Source: Hyperoodon ampullatus
Taxonomy: Eukaryota; Chordata; Mammalia; Artiodactyla; Ziphiidae
Direction of reading: 5' to 3'
DNA: 64,000 nt
NCBI GenBank assembly: GCA_949752795.1
Contig: OX457059.1
Span: forward strand, 175,348,242-175,412,241
Shown: piece after piece, positions 11,271 to 23,560 of the stretch
Layout of the letters: each line of letters begins with the position of its first letter
Numbering within the stretch: the stretch's first letter is position 1
Position numbers and translations under genes: made by a program
The notes under the pieces: generated by a model
Seen by the model: the letters and a program-made list of their open reading frames with translations, nothing else
Databases searched by the model: none
What the model was told of the DNA's origin: nothing

Positions 11271-12567
11271 CCTGTGGCCCCCACCACACCTTGGACGGTT
11301 GGGTCTTTGCCCAGTGAGACGACTCACATTTTCACTCCAAAGTATCCGGAGCCTGTGGTCTTGCCTCTGCTGGTCACAGGATTTGTCCTGAAAGTGCCGA
11401 GAAGCACCCAGAAGAGCCCCGGGCCCCCTTCCCCTGCTGCCGTTAGCCCCCGTGACACCCCTGGTCCTGTCACGTCGCTGGCCGGAGGAGCCCAACAGCT
11501 GGTGACCATCTGAACTTGCAGCGCGGAGGCTCCGCGGTGTCCTGAGTAGGAGTGTCTCATCCAGCGGAGCGGAGACCTTCAAGACGGACAAGCCCAGAGC
11601 TGCAGAGAAGAGAACAGAGAAGCATGTGGCTGGTTCTCGGGCCAAGATTCAGGGCAGCGACAGGTTCCCCCTCGCTCACCTGTCCTGGGGCAGCTCCAGA
11701 CGCCTGTCCCCGCGCACACCCATCTGCCAGCGCAGCCTCTCTCCCGGGTCCTGCCAGGCGGACGCACAGGGAAGAGAAGAGCCCGACGCTTCTGCACGGA
11801 AATAAAACCCTACCCCTGCTCACATCTCCCCGGCCGGAGCGCAGCACGTGGCACCCGAGTCCCACAGGCTACGGCATCCCGCAGACGCAGAATCACACAG
11901 GCCACACCCCGCAGTCACCGGCCGTGAGGGTGAGAAGAGCGTTCCCACGGGCCCCCGGGTGTCGCAGACGTGCGTTGTGCGCGACCAGCTCGAAGCACAG
12001 CCTGCACGCCACGGGGGCACCCCGTTAGGACGGACCCCGGCCACTGAAGCGTCAGAAGTTGTTTCTCCTCCCGTCAGGCCGGCGGCTTCTGGTGGGGGCT
12101 TGCTCAGAGCTGCCAGGCTTCCCTTGTGGTAAGATAAATCCCTTCCTGACGTAACACAAGGTGGGCGGCGGGGAGTCAGCCGCCAGCTAAGTCCGCAGAC
12201 CGTACTGCCAGAGCCGCAGGGGCGGGAAGGAAGTCCACCCCCGGCACAAGTGTATCAGATGAAGACAAGCATTTCCCCTCGAGGACGGGGGTCTGGTGCG
12301 AGCAAGCTGACGCCCAGAGAAGGGGCCGCGCTGGGAGCTAAGTCCTGGGCCCGTGTCTGACAAGGCGGGGTCCGGCCCGGCCACACCAGCTGGGGCTGCT
12401 CTGGTCGCTCAGCTCCGGGTGGGGATCCGTGCTTCACCCAGCCCCTCCGTCCCCTGCCATGCTGTACTCGCTGCGTCGGCTGGGAAGAGAGGCAGACCCA
12501 TAGCCACCGACCGCATCCCGCCCTGGGCAGGGGCACCTGAGAGACACACTACAGAGAAAACACCATG

Positions 12568-13640
12568 AGCCCATTGTGTAGCAACATGTGGGCCCAATGG
12601 AGCACAGACTGGGAAGAAAGCTGACCAAAAGAAACACCAAGGGTCCTATCACAGGTGACGGGAGGCCCAGGGAAGGGGAGGTTAGGACAGAAAAAACTAT
12701 TGGACAGAATAACGGCCAGAGTTTTCCCAAATCTAAGAGCTCAGATATCCAAGAAGCTCAACTCGCCACAAGCAGAAGAAATATAACAAAAATACAGCAA
12801 GGCACTTTACAAAAAATTCCGGAAGCCACTGGTAAAGAGGTAATCTTAAAAGCAGCCAGAGAAAAAGAAAATATTATCATGGAACAAAGGTAAGAGTGAC
12901 ATGCATGTGGAAACCTGGCTCTGCAGAGAGAATCAGTGTTATTTAAAGAGAGACCGTGAACACTTAAAAACGTATTGCAAGCCTTCAGAGAAAACAAAAT
13001 AAAAACAGAGAGGTATTATTAGTTAATAAGCCTATGGATAAATAAAATGGGATAGTTTAAAATAATAATTTCACCCAAACTAAGCAGGAAAGTAAGAAGA
13101 AAAAAATAAAGGACAAAGGGCAGATAATACAAACAGAAAACAAACAGCAAGTGGTAAACTTTAATCCAACCGTACTAGTAATTACATTAAATATAGACTA
13201 AAAACTCCTAAATGACTGTTGCTAGAACAAATTAAAAATCCAACAAAAAACCCTAACTATATGCTGTTTAAACACATATTGAAAGTTTAAAAAAAAAAAG
13301 GAAATATATGTAATGTGCAAACATAACCACAAGACAGCTGATGTAGCAGGATTAATAATATCACACTAAGTGACCTTTAAGACGAGGAGGATTACGGTGT
13401 CAAAGACAAATATTGCAGAGCCATAAAGGGTTCAGTTCACCCCAGGACACAGTCATCCTAAAGGTGTGCATCCCCAGTGACATACCTTGAAATATACTAA
13501 GCAAACATAGACAGAATGAAAAGAGGAAATAAATAAATCAGCAAAGTTGGAGGTTTTCACACAATTCTCTCAGTAGTCTATAGAGCCACCAGGGAAAGAA
13601 ACACAGTTTTGTAGAAACTTTGAAAAACCCTGTTTACCAA
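12568..13640 (+). mobile_element. Ancient L1-family LINE fragment (L1M/HAL1-like), plus strand
   Basis: AT-rich block with old L1 landmarks in order: 'AAGAAGCTCAAC', 'AAAGCAGCCAGAGAAAAAG', a segment like ACATTAAATATAGACTAAA and ACTATATGCTGTTTAAACA. All reading frames are broken. The same landmarks recur at 14650-15560, so at least two L1M copies lie in this block. The subfamily is uncertain. Confidence 0.7.
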
Positions 13641-13899
13641 ATTGACTTAATTGCCATTAAAAATGCACATGAAGCAGTTGGCTAAATAGACTCTATGGTT
13701 GGCTCGAGAATAAGTCTCAAAATATTTAAATCATACAGTGTATGTTCTCTCATCCAAAGGAAGCCGCCCATGTTCCAGGGGCAGAACCGACCTCCATGGC
13801 CCCCCAACCACACGAGAGTCTGGCAGGGGTCTACCACAGGATTGTCAAGAGCTGCTCGGGCTCTGATTAGTTCTTTTAAACTTAATAAACTTTAATGAG

Positions 13900-16800
13900 T
13901 CCACAATTTTGCTTCTAGTCACGATGGAGGGGCAGAGGCTGCCATCCTGGAAGGGGTGCTCAGGTGGAAACTCAGATGGGTTTTGCCTGAGTCGTGAAGA
14001 AATCGTAACCCCCTCGGCAAAACTCGACTCTGGTCTTGCCACGCAAAGCTTAAAAGCAAGACCTGAAAGAATGACCAAACTCTTTGTAAGTAGCTTGCCT
14101 GCAGCCCACAGTTCAAGAATATTCAGAGGAATATACAACTACCCAGCATCCAAAGGGTCAAATTCACAATGATTTGCATCCCATCAGAGGTCACCTAGAT
14201 GCAAAAAAGCAGGAAAGATGATCTGTAATCAACGAAAACAGACCCAGAAGTGACTCAGGTGATGGAATTAGTAGATGAAGGCATTGACAATCATTATGCA
14301 AAATCTGTGTCCAAAGGCTAGCTGGAAGCAAGACTAACCATGTGTAGTTATGACATGACAGGTGTCTTTTAAAAGACACAAATCTAAATTCTACAGATAA
14401 GAACTACGATGTTTGTGACGCAAGATACCCTGGTTGGGATTAACGGTGGCTTTGACATCACAGAGGAGACAGCAAGTGAACTTGAAGAGTAGCAGTATGA
14501 ACTATTCAAAACAAAATAGAGAAAAACGACAAAAATTTGCACAGAGCACCAGTGAGTGTGAGACTTCAAGTTGCCTGATATATATACCACTGGAGTCCCA
14601 AGGGCAAACAAAAATATTTGAAGAAATACTTTCCCAAATTCAGTACAGACTATAAACCCCTGGGTCCAAGGAGCTCAATGAATTCCAAGCACAAGCGCCA
14701 TGGAGGAAACATACCAGGAGCATCATAATCGAATGCTTAAAATAGATGATAAAGAGAAGGTCAGCCACCAGAGGAAAAGGACACAGAGCAACAACCATGT
14801 GCACAGAGCAGATTCTTCATCAGAACAACAGAAGCCAGTGAAGCAACGTCCATAAAATACGCAAAGAAAAAGAACACAGTCAACCCAGAATTCTTCACTC
14901 GGCAAAAATATCTTTCACAACAGAGAAATAAAAATGTTTTTAGACACAAAAGCTAAAAAAATTTGTCACTGGCTGGCAGACCTCACTACACAGTGTGTGA
15001 AAGTAAGTCCTTACAGCAGAAGGAAAGTGATTCCATTCTGAAATCTGGATCCACACAGAGGCCTGAGGAGGCTCAGAAGCTGTAATCATGTGGGTAAATA
15101 GAAACACTTGTTTCTCATCATTTAAATCTCTGTAAAGGATGATTGAGTATCTAAAGTAAAACTGACAATGCATTTTGGGGTTCATAACACATAGGTGACA
15201 ATGGCACAGAGGCCAGGAGGGGTGACTAGAAGTGGCCCCAGGTCCATCCTAACGATGTGTACAGCAGTGTGATGCCACTTGAAGGTGACATGAAAATGAC
15301 ACAGCAAAGAGATACGGCTAAGAGTCCAACAGGGGAAGCAGAACATGGGACTTGAAAACTCCTCAGCCTGAAGGACAGCAGGAATGGTGGTAAAGGGGGA
15401 CAGAGGGCACAGTGTAGCAGATGGTAGATTTAACGCAACTGTATCAGCACTACATTAAATGTAAATGGTCAAACACCCCAATCAATCAGCAGAAATCGTC
15501 AGATTGGATGTAAAAGCAAGAACCAACCACAAGATGCCTGCAAGAAGCACACTTTATCCGGCCACCAATGGGCCAAAAGGAAAAGGACAGTGCCAACTCC
15601 ATCAAAAGAAGGTAGGGTAAATGTTGATCTCAGAGACCAAGTGGTCAGCGGGTGTAAGAAAGGTCATTTCACAGTAAGGATGCAGCTCCCAGGGGGACGG
15701 GGCAACCCTAAGATGTGCGCCTGACAAGAGAGCTTCCACGTGAACCATGCAAAGACAGCAGAACCACAAGGACTATAAGACCAGTCCACATGGCTGTGCC
15801 TCAAGGTTTCAACACTTCTCTCCCAATGACCCATAGGACAAGGGTACGAAACTGATCTATACCTTACACCATGGTAATTTAAAATGGATCTTATACATAA
15901 GGGTAGAACCTAAAATTTTAAAACTCTTAGAGGAAAACTTCGGAGAAAATTTTTGTGATCTTGGGTTAAGTAAAAATTTCTCAGATATGGCACTAAAAGC
16001 AGGATTCATTAAAAAATTTGATAATTGGGCTTCATCAAAATTAATAACTTCTGTTCTTCAAAAGACTCTATTAAGAGAATGAAAAGGCAATCCAAGATTG
16101 GGAAAGATATTTACAAAGCACCTGATAAAGGACTTGTATCCAGAATATGTAAAGAACTCTCAGAACTCAATAATAATATAACAATATAATATAACAAACA
16201 ACCCAAATGTGCAGAAGATTTGAACATCCACTTGACAAGAAGTGATACTGATGGCAACCACACACATGAAGGACTGCTAAAACACTTCAGTCATTAGAGA
16301 AATGCCAATTTAAACGGTAATGAGATACTACCGCACACTTATGAGAATGGCTAAAATTTAAAAGACCGGCCATTCTAAGTGTTGACAAGGACGTGGAGCA
16401 ACGGAAACTCTTGCACTGTTCACGGAAATGTCAAACAGTATCACCGCTTTGCAAAACAACTTGACAGTTTTTAAAAACAGTTAAACACACATCAAGCAAA
16501 TGACCCAGCCATTCCACAACTAAGCACTTAACTCAAGAGAGATGAAAGCCCATGTCCACACAGAGACTTGTGCACAAGTGTTCACAGGGGTTTGTTTTAT
16601 CTGTAAGAGTCAAACGTCCATCAACAGGTGAATGGATGAATAGATTATGCTCTATCTATATGATGGAACACTACTCAGCAATGAAAAGGAATTCACTGAT
16701 TCGTGTAACAACACAGATTCAGCTCAAACATGCTGAGTGGGAGGAAGAGACCAAAAAACAGTCCTTACTGCAGGTTCCATTTATATAAAATCCTAGGAAG

Positions 16801-17012
16801 AAAAAGGAATCTATAGCTGGGGGACGAGCGGTTGCCTGGGTGGGGTGGATAAAGATGGATACACAGGAGCGCGACGATTGTCTGAGTGGAATGAACATTT
16901 TATCCTCATGGTGCTCGTGTCCCGTGGCCACATAAACGGCCTCCCAAATTGTGCACTTGAGACCCGCGCAGTTTATGGTATGTCGATTAAACCCCAATAA
17001 AGCTGTCTGTAG
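13900..17012 (+). mobile_element. Ancient L1 (L1M-like) LINE, plus strand, long but broken
   Basis: The region runs from 5' L1M-like sequence (GGTGATGGAATTAGTAGATG near 14260) through repeated landmarks at 14650-15560 to the end of ORF2 (15860-16770; an ORF2-like frame around 16620-16740 includes GEWMNRL and HYSAMKRN). It ends in a 3'UTR with CCCCAATAAAGCTGTC at about 17000. ORF2 is internally deleted and frameshifted. No intact protein remains. Confidence 0.75.
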
Positions 17013-17089
17013 AGCGAGGACACAAATGGCAAAATAATGACAGAAAATACAGTTAAGTTTCGTGCAGATGGTGGGATTACAAAGTTTCC

Positions 17090-17590
17090 TTTGTCCTCCA
17101 ATCTCGTTCTTTTTTGGCATTGTTTTGGCTACTCTGGGTCCATATGCATTTTAGAACCAACTGGTTGAGCTGTTCAGAAGAGCCAGTTAGAATTTTGGTT
17201 GGAACTGGGTCTAATCTATAGTCAGTTTGAGAAGAAATTAACATCTTAATGATACTGAGCCTTTAGATCATGGACATGGTCTTACCACTCCACTTCCTTC
17301 AGCCCTTTTAGTTCCTCAGCAGTGTTGTCTAGATTTCAACATTCATGTCTTGCACGCACGCATTTTATGCCTAAGCATTTTGTTTTGGATACTGTTGTAA
17401 ATGAAATTATTTTAAATTTTATAGTTGTTTCCTGCTGGTATATAGAAATACAACTGATTTCTGTGTATCCTATGACCTTCTAAATTCACTTGTTAATTCT
17501 AGCTTTTGTTTTGTAGATTCATTAAGATTGTCTCCATAGGTGATTATGTCATTTGCAGATAAAGGTCTTGTCATCAATTTCCCAGTTTTC
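17090..17590 (-). mobile_element. L1 ORF2-derived fragment, minus strand
   Basis: On the + strand the text reads as antisense L1 ORF2: TTGGCATTGTTTTGGCTACTCTGGG, spread over 17114-17138, and then a GTCATTTGCAGATAAAGG segment at 17548. It faces the preceding plus-strand L1. Heavily mutated. Confidence 0.65.
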
Positions 17591-18230
17591 TTTGAACTCT
17601 CTTATCACACAACCAAACACTAGACAATGTGTAAGAATCACTGAGACCCGTACCTCTGACCGTCCTCTTCTTGGCTAAGGAACAACCCTGTCCACTGCTC
17701 AGGTATCTGCCCACCGGGAAGATTTCCCTGTGTCTTCCGAGCGTGGCTGCAATGCTGCAGCCTTCCACTCCCCGGTGGGATTGGTACACTGTGGGATCCA
17801 TGTTTCTGCAGTCAGATGGTCATAAGAAACGCCCGTAAAGCCCAGGTACAGGTTAAGGGGGTGATACCGATGCAACAAGGGAGGCACCTGTTCCTGCAGC
17901 TTAGTTGTGTCTGCAGCACCCGCCCGAGCCTGAAAGCGTGTATATTGCCTCCACTTGATGATAGCAAATTGCTGTCTGTACCAAACTTTACGGGTTGGCT
18001 GGTTAATTTATGACGGGCAGCTCAGCTTATATGCTAACTGAATTTCCATGAGTTTCTACTATGGCTCAGCGGTATACTAATTCAAACGGAGCATAAGGAT
18101 TTTCAGAAGACTGTTTGGTTATTCTCCAAAACTCCAAGTGTTTGCACTGAGTCCCTGCAGGGGCTGCCAGGGGCTCCACGCTGCATCTCTATCTTCCAGA
18201 ATCTTCCACTCCCCATGGGTCCGGCCAGGT
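17591..18230. other. Intergenic DNA, nothing recognised
   Basis: About 640 bp without a feature I can name. It carries short open frames only, with no repeat ends or splice-flanked conserved peptide. Confidence 0.5.
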
Positions 18231-18372
18231 CAGTGTTTCTCAGAGTGTGGCCCCAGAGCCAACAGCAGTGGCATCCCCCGAGAAGTTGTTAGGAATGCAG
18301 GTCCCCAGGTCCCACCTCAGACCTGCTGACTCAGAGTCTCTGAGGGTGAGACCCAGAATCCTTGCTTTGGGT
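18231..18372 (+). mobile_element. MER5A-like hAT DNA transposon fragment
   Basis: It begins CAGTGTTTCTCAGAGTGTGG and continues with GAAGTTGTTAGGAATGCAGG and CCCACCTCAGACCTGCTGA, the conserved order of the non-autonomous element MER5A. The 3' end is lost or too diverged. Confidence 0.8.
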
Positions 18373-19423
18373 GCGGGCCAGGGTTTACGCGGGCGACTTG
18401 GGAACTGCGCTGGGTCGCAGCCCCCTCTTGCCAGTGCCGCTTGCTCTGGGCTCCCCTCGAAATGAACCCTATGAATAACCTGGGAAGCAGGCCCGCCCAC
18501 TGGCCTCCTGCTCGGTCTCTGCAGCTGCCCCTGCGGGCGTGGCCCGGCTTCCCACCGCAGACCCTGAGCTGGCCTGACGGAGGCCCTTTGGGAAGCGCAG
18601 TCCTGGGCTCCAGGCTCGGCACGTGGGGAGCTTGGGGTGCAGGGTCCAAGCATCTATCCGCACAGATGGCCACAGCAGCATGGAGTGCCCGGGGGCGCTG
18701 CCAGGCTGCTGGCGGCTTTTCTTTCCGTCTGCTCACTGCCCTTTGTCCCTCGGTGAGGAGCAGCCAGGCCAGGGTGGCCAGGAGCCTCTGAGGGCAGGAG
18801 GCTGCTGAGCACAGAGCCCGGCGCTGCCCTGAGGGTCACTGCCAGAAGCGATTGTTATTTCGGTCCCTTTCACACTGTGTGAGGGTGGTCAGCAAGCAGA
18901 GGGGAGAACGGAGGCTGGGACACCGCATGAACGGCGTGTGACCTGTGAACTTGGGGTGAGGCCTTGTCCGGCCACCTGGAGCCCTGGCATCCTGGTCTGG
19001 TGTCGATGCCTGCAGCAGCGTAGGGTCAGAAAGGGCGAGGGAGCTGTAGCAGAGACGCTCCCATGGGCTCCAAGCCCAGCGCCCAGTGAGGGTCCAAGCA
19101 CCACGGTTCTGCTTGTCCCCTTACGTCTAAAGCAAAGCCAGAGGGAGCGAGGCCTGAACTGAGCCCCAGGTGCCCTGCCAGTGCCCTGAGCAGGGCATCC
19201 TCTCCCACCCTCTGCTGGCACCGCCCCGAGAGTCCCTTCTTCCCTGGAAGCAGCAGGACGCCTGGAGCCAGCTCTCCTTCACCCCGCCCTTCCCACTCCA
19301 AGACTTTGCACGTCCAGATTAAACCAGCCTGAGCTGCGGGGACCGCGTGGCGGGAGGCTCTGACGTGTTCTAAGCTGCTCCCCTCGAGAACAGGCCTGTT
19401 AAGGTTCTTCTTTCTTGTGGGTT
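18373..19423. other. Intergenic GC-rich DNA
   Basis: Roughly 1 kb of GC-rich sequence with open frames on both strands up to about 139 codons, none with a recognisable domain. Nothing else seen. Confidence 0.5.
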
Positions 19424-19829
19424 GAACTGTGCCCCCAAATTCAGATGTTGCAATTCTAAGCCCCAGGACCTCAGAATGTGGCCTTAATTGGAGCTGAGGT
19501 CTTTGCGGAGGTAATCAAGCTAAAATGGAGCATTAGGTCCGGCCCCGATCCAACATGACACAGACACAGACACACGCACACACACACACACACACACACA
19601 GAGAACACCATGTGAGCGTGAAGGCAGAGATGGGGTGATGCTTCTACAAGCCAACGACGCCAAGGATGCCAGCAAACCCCCAGAAGCTGGAGCGGGGCCT
19701 AGAACAGACTCCCCCTCAATCCTCGAAAGGAGGCAGCCCTGCCAACGCCTTGATCTCAGACTTCTGGCTCCAGAACAGAGAGAGGATGCTATTCTGTTGT
19801 TTAAGCCACCCCATCAGTTATGGCAATCA

Positions 19830-19834
<5 letters not shown>
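19424..19834 (+). mobile_element. LTR-like interspersed repeat (MaLR/MLT-like, family uncertain)
   Basis: It starts GGTTGAACTGTGCCCCCAAA, continues AATCAAGCTAAAATG, and later has CCTTGATCTCAGACTTCTGG and GTTGTTTAAGCCACCCCATC. This is the order of a common mammalian LTR-like repeat. A CA run (19571-19600) expanded inside it, and a SINE inserted at its 3' end. The exact family should be taken from a repeat library. Confidence 0.55.
19571..19600. repeat. CA microsatellite inside an LTR-like repeat
   Basis: Imperfect CA dinucleotide run, with an interrupted ACACAGACACA upstream part. Confidence 0.9.
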
Positions 19835-19867
<33 letters not shown>

Positions 19868-20057
19868 GGTACACGGGCCTCTCACTGTTGTGGCCTCTTC
19901 TGTTGCGGAGCACAGGCTCCGGACACGCAGGCTCAGCGGCCATGGCTCACGGGCCCAGCCGCTCCGCAGCATGTGGGATCCTCCCAGACTGGGGCATGAA
20001 CCCGCGTCCCCTGAATCGGCAGGCAGACTCCAAACCAATGCGCCACCAGGGAAGCCC
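19835..20057 (-). mobile_element. CHR-2-type SINE, minus strand
   Basis: A T-run (the A tail) followed by the inverted CHR-2 body (GCGGAGCACAGGCTCCGGAC, GGCCATGGCTCACGGGCCC), ending CCACCAGGGAAGCCC. The target-site duplication GGCAATCACTCTT is at 19822-19834 and 20058-20070. It lies within the end of the LTR-like repeat. Confidence 0.9.
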
Positions 20058-20070
20058 GGCAATCACTCTT

Positions 20071-21064
20071 AAAATCTAGCTGGGGACCGATCTCATCACC
20101 AGTGTGGTGACACCTGAGCTCTCCAGCTCTTCCTAACAGAGCTTTGGGGTGGCGTCCCTCCAGCCAGGCACCTCCTGGCAGACGTGGATCTGGAGATGAA
20201 AAAGCACCTCCCCTGCTGTTGAACTGCTGTGCTCACCGGGCACCACTACCCCGCCCTCCCCTGCAGGTGGCTTTCTGAAGCTCGGATAGGATTCTGCATT
20301 TATCCACCATGGCTCCAGCCTCTCGGGAATCTCGAAGGCCTTGACATCAGCGCATGGCCTTTGTCCTCCCGTGGATGGGGCACCTGTCGGGGGAGCACCC
20401 ACGCTGCCTTCCAAGTCAGGGTGAAGCAGGCTGCGCGAGACAGGACACAGGGCAACGTCCAGCAGCGACCTCCTCGGTTGGCAGCACCCAGATGGGTGTC
20501 ACCAGTGAGGCAGAACCGCTCTGGGGGCAGCAGCCAGAGCCACAGGCTCTCCCCTGGGCCCTCCCACGGGCTCTGCGGCTGCAACGGGTCCACAGCAGAC
20601 AGCGAGCGACTGCCCTGAGGCTCGGCAGGATGATACTCTGAGATACTTCGTCCATCCAGGGCTCTGAGCCAACAGCAGCCACGCCAATAATAAACTTTGG
20701 GCAAAGTTCCAAGCATGCGAAGGCCGGCTGTTTAATCCGCTCTAACCCCACAGGTTGCACCCGCACAGGTGCCGACAGGGAGGACCCTGCCGGGGACGAT
20801 GGAGGTGCACAGGAGCCAGGCAGCTGCTTGCTCTGCCTTCTGCGGCCAGGCTGCGGGCCCAGCTCCCACGTCCTTCTGCTCCGGAGCACCCGGGCTCTTC
20901 ATCCTGAGTCACTGGTAGAAGAGAGGCTCGGGTGGGGCGGCGGGGGGTGGTGCTCCTGGACGCACGCAGGACTCTTCTCCTCGGTGCAGGTTCGCTGTTG
21001 GGCCGCAGCTGCTCCCACCCCCCCAGCCCCGGCAGGGTCTGCTCTGCTTCCCAGGTGTTTCCAG
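20071..21064. other. Intergenic DNA between two SINEs
   Basis: About 1 kb, GC-rich, with no recognised gene or repeat. Open frames of up to about 175 codons that run through the SINEs on either strand are not genes. Confidence 0.5.
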
Positions 21065-21080
21065 CTAGTATGTGGGCTTT

Positions 21081-21280
21081 GTTTTCTTTTCGGTACACGG
21101 GCGTCTCGCTGCTGTGGCCTCTCCCGTTGCGGAGCACAGGCTCCGGACGCGCAGGCTCAGCGGCCATGGCTCACGGGCCCAGCCGCCCCGCGGCATGTGG
21201 GATCTTCCCGGACCGGGGCACGAACCCGTGTCCCCTGCATCGGCAGGCGGACTCTCAACCACTGCGCCACCAGGGAAGCC
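21081..21280 (-). mobile_element. CHR-2-type SINE, minus strand
   Basis: Inverted CHR-2 body close in sequence to the copies at 5968 and 19835. The duplication CTAGTATGTGGGCTTT (21065-21080) and CTAGTATGTGTGCTTT (21281-21296) flanks it. The B box reads GAACCCGTGTCCC on this strand. Confidence 0.9.
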
Positions 21281-21496
21281 CTAGTATGTGTGCTTTTAAC
21301 ATACACCTCTGAGCTCACTGGCTCTGCTCTGTGTTCCCGTGACCCTGTCCATTAGGCCCAAACCTAGGACCACTCCTCTTTCTTGAAACTCACACTGTGG
21401 AGCATCTGTGGGGAGAGCCCGCCTGCTGTGATGGCCGCTGGTCACAGATTCAAGGTGGCACATCACCATCTTCTGAAATCCCTGCCCCCTCCCCAG

Positions 21497-21700
21497 GTGT
21501 ACGGAATGAATTGCGTTCCCAAAACTCATGTTGAAACCCTAACCCCCGTGCGATGGTCCTAGGAGTTGGGCCTCTGGGAGGCGGTCAGGTCATAGGGGCT
21601 GAGCCCTCATGAGTGGCACCAGTGCTCTTATAAAGGTGGCTCCAGAGCACTTCTGGGTGCTTCTGCCGTGTGAGGACTTGACTTCCAGCCAATATTTCCA
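21497..21700 (+). mobile_element. LTR-like repeat fragment (MLT1-like, family uncertain)
   Basis: Order of motifs: CAAAACTCATGTTGAAACCC, TTGGGCCTCTGGGAGGCGG, GAGCCCTCATGAGTGGCAC, CTCTTATAAAGG, and GTGTGAGGAC. This is the common pattern of an old mammalian LTR repeat. Only part of it is present. Confidence 0.55.
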
Positions 21701-22339
21701 TGTCCGTAAGCTGCCCCGCCTGTGGCGTTTCTGTTAGCATAGCCAGCGGAAGCCGGGACCCTGAGTCGTGGCTTCTTCCATGGATCCCAGTCCTGCCTGG
21801 AAGAGCAGCCCCTGCCGGTTCTTCCCCGGTACCAGGTACCAGCCCCGTCCTGGGCACCAGCCCCTGGTGGGGAGGCTGCCGGAGGGGCGTGAGGCGTGGT
21901 CCCCGGGATGAGCCAGGGTGCCCCGCGGGCCCCTGGTACAGGGACACTGCTTCTGTGGCCCTGCCGAGGAGGGACATACGGCCCAGACAGAGTGGAGAGC
22001 GGCTGGCGTGGGCGCCCCCCTGCAGCCACCGCAGGGCAGGAAAACCAAAGCTTACACGGAGGGGGGAGGGGAAGGTTACGGCCCAGGCTTGGGTCACCAG
22101 GGCCTCCACCATGTGCAGAGCCAGGGTGCCACCTACCTTGATGCTGTCCTGCACCTGTGGGTCCTGGGCCTGCTTGGTGGTCTGGGGACTCCATTCCTCC
22201 GTATCATGAATGTGCAGTCTTGCTGGGGGTCATCTCAGCAATGATTCCGAATCAGTCCGTTCTGAGCCAGTATCGACAGCTGTGGCTTTCCGGGCTGTCC
22301 CTGGAAATCGTGTCCCGATGCGAGTGTGATTCGAGCCCC

Positions 22340-23560
22340 TTGGTTCCAGTCGATTCGCGCTCCATGTGGGCAAAGCGCGGCGACGCTTCGCTCCTTGCTT
22401 GACGCGCGCGGACACTGGGTCCTGCGAGGGGTCGGCTCTCGGGCCACAGAAGGACCCGCGTCTCCGCAGCCCGGATCCGGGCGAGGATCGGGTACCTCGC
22501 GGCCGGGGCGCAAGGCCGGAGGAGAGAAGGCAGAGACCCCGGCAAGGTCTGAGCCTGCCCGTCAGGGCAGGAGCAAGGGTCTCCGCGGCCCGGCTAGGGA
22601 CGCCCACAGGACCCCAAACGCCAGGCGCAGGATCCCTGCCCCCAGGCCGGCCCAACTCGAGTGGGACTGGCTGGTGGAGGAGATGCCCCCAGGGCGCCAG
22701 ACCTCGGGGGGTGGGGCGGCCGCGGCGGGAGGAGCGGACGGAACCGACGTCTGGGGAGAGGGGTCGGTGCAGCATCAGGAAGGCGGCCCCTGCGGCAGCG
22801 GCGGGAAGAGGGAGAGTGGGCAGGAGAGGGGAGGGAGGCAAGACCCGGCTCGGCCCCGCGCGCCCGCCGCCCAGCTTCCTCCCCGGGCGGAGCGGCGGGT
22901 GGGCCAGGGGAGCCCCGCCCCAGGCAGATGCGCGGGGCAGCCCCGGGGCGCGCAAGCTCGAGTGGGAAGGAGACGGAAAACCGCCCGTCTCGGTCCCGCG
23001 AGGCCTGGGACCCCGAGGTGACCCTGCTGCCCCTCGCCCCAGGTTCGGGGCGCGCGAGGCCTCGGGCAGAGCGCGCTGCTGGCAGCTGACTGGCGCCGGC
23101 GGTCGGGTCCCGGGGGGCGGGGCTCGGGGGCGCGTCCGCGCTCGTCCTCCGCCCACCCGGGGCGGCACGGAGGCGGAGCCAGGGCGGGTGAGCGCCCACG
23201 GTGGCCGGCGGGGCGGGCCCCGGCGACAAGATAAGAGCCCGGAGCGCAGCGGGACCCGAGCGGGAGCTTCCGTGGACGCTCGGTGTCAGGACCCCAGCAG
23301 AGACGAGGCTGGGGCGCGCAGGTGAGGCCGGGCCGCCCCGTGGCCCGCTCCCCGCACAGGTGCCCCTGCGCATCCTCCGGGCGCTCCGCTCCCGCCTCTG
23401 ACCCCGAAGGCTGCGGCCGAGGGGCGCCCGGCCGGGGCGAGCACCGTCGGGGGGCGCCGTCTCCCGCAGGCTGCGGCGTCTCCAAAAGTCGCCAACAGTT
23501 GGGGTGCACAGCGCCGCGACAGTGCCATTGGCGATCTTAAGGTGAGGTGGCCGAGAGGTG
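22340..23560 (+). promoter_or_regulatory. SLC6A3: SLC6A3 CpG island and promoter region
   Basis: CpG becomes very dense from about 22366 to 23560 and is sparse on both sides. The island covers the inferred transcription start. Immediately upstream of exon 1 are two GC-box (Sp1-type) sequences, AGGGCGGGTG near 23183 and GGGGCGGGCC near 23210. An AGATAAG at 23229-23235 sits about 15-25 bp before the inferred start. The human DAT core promoter is described as TATA-less and GC-rich, which agrees. Long open frames in the island on both strands are compositional. Confidence 0.8.
23250..23321 (+). other. SLC6A3: SLC6A3 exon 1 (non-coding 5'UTR)
   Basis: GAGCGGGAGCTTCCGTGGAC and the following CGCTCGGTGTCAGGAC align with the 5' end of the human DAT mRNA. 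The donor GTGAGG begins at 23322. The 5' end is approximate. There is no upstream ATG in this exon. Intron 1 is 1.9 kb. Confidence 0.7.

Larger units (their letters stand above)
9783..12560. other. Intergenic DNA downstream of LPCAT1
   Basis: No gene recognised. It holds a CA microsatellite (11063-11114) and a C/T-rich tract (about 11194-11270). The rest is GC-rich with open frames on both strands that have no similarity I recognise. Confidence 0.6.
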
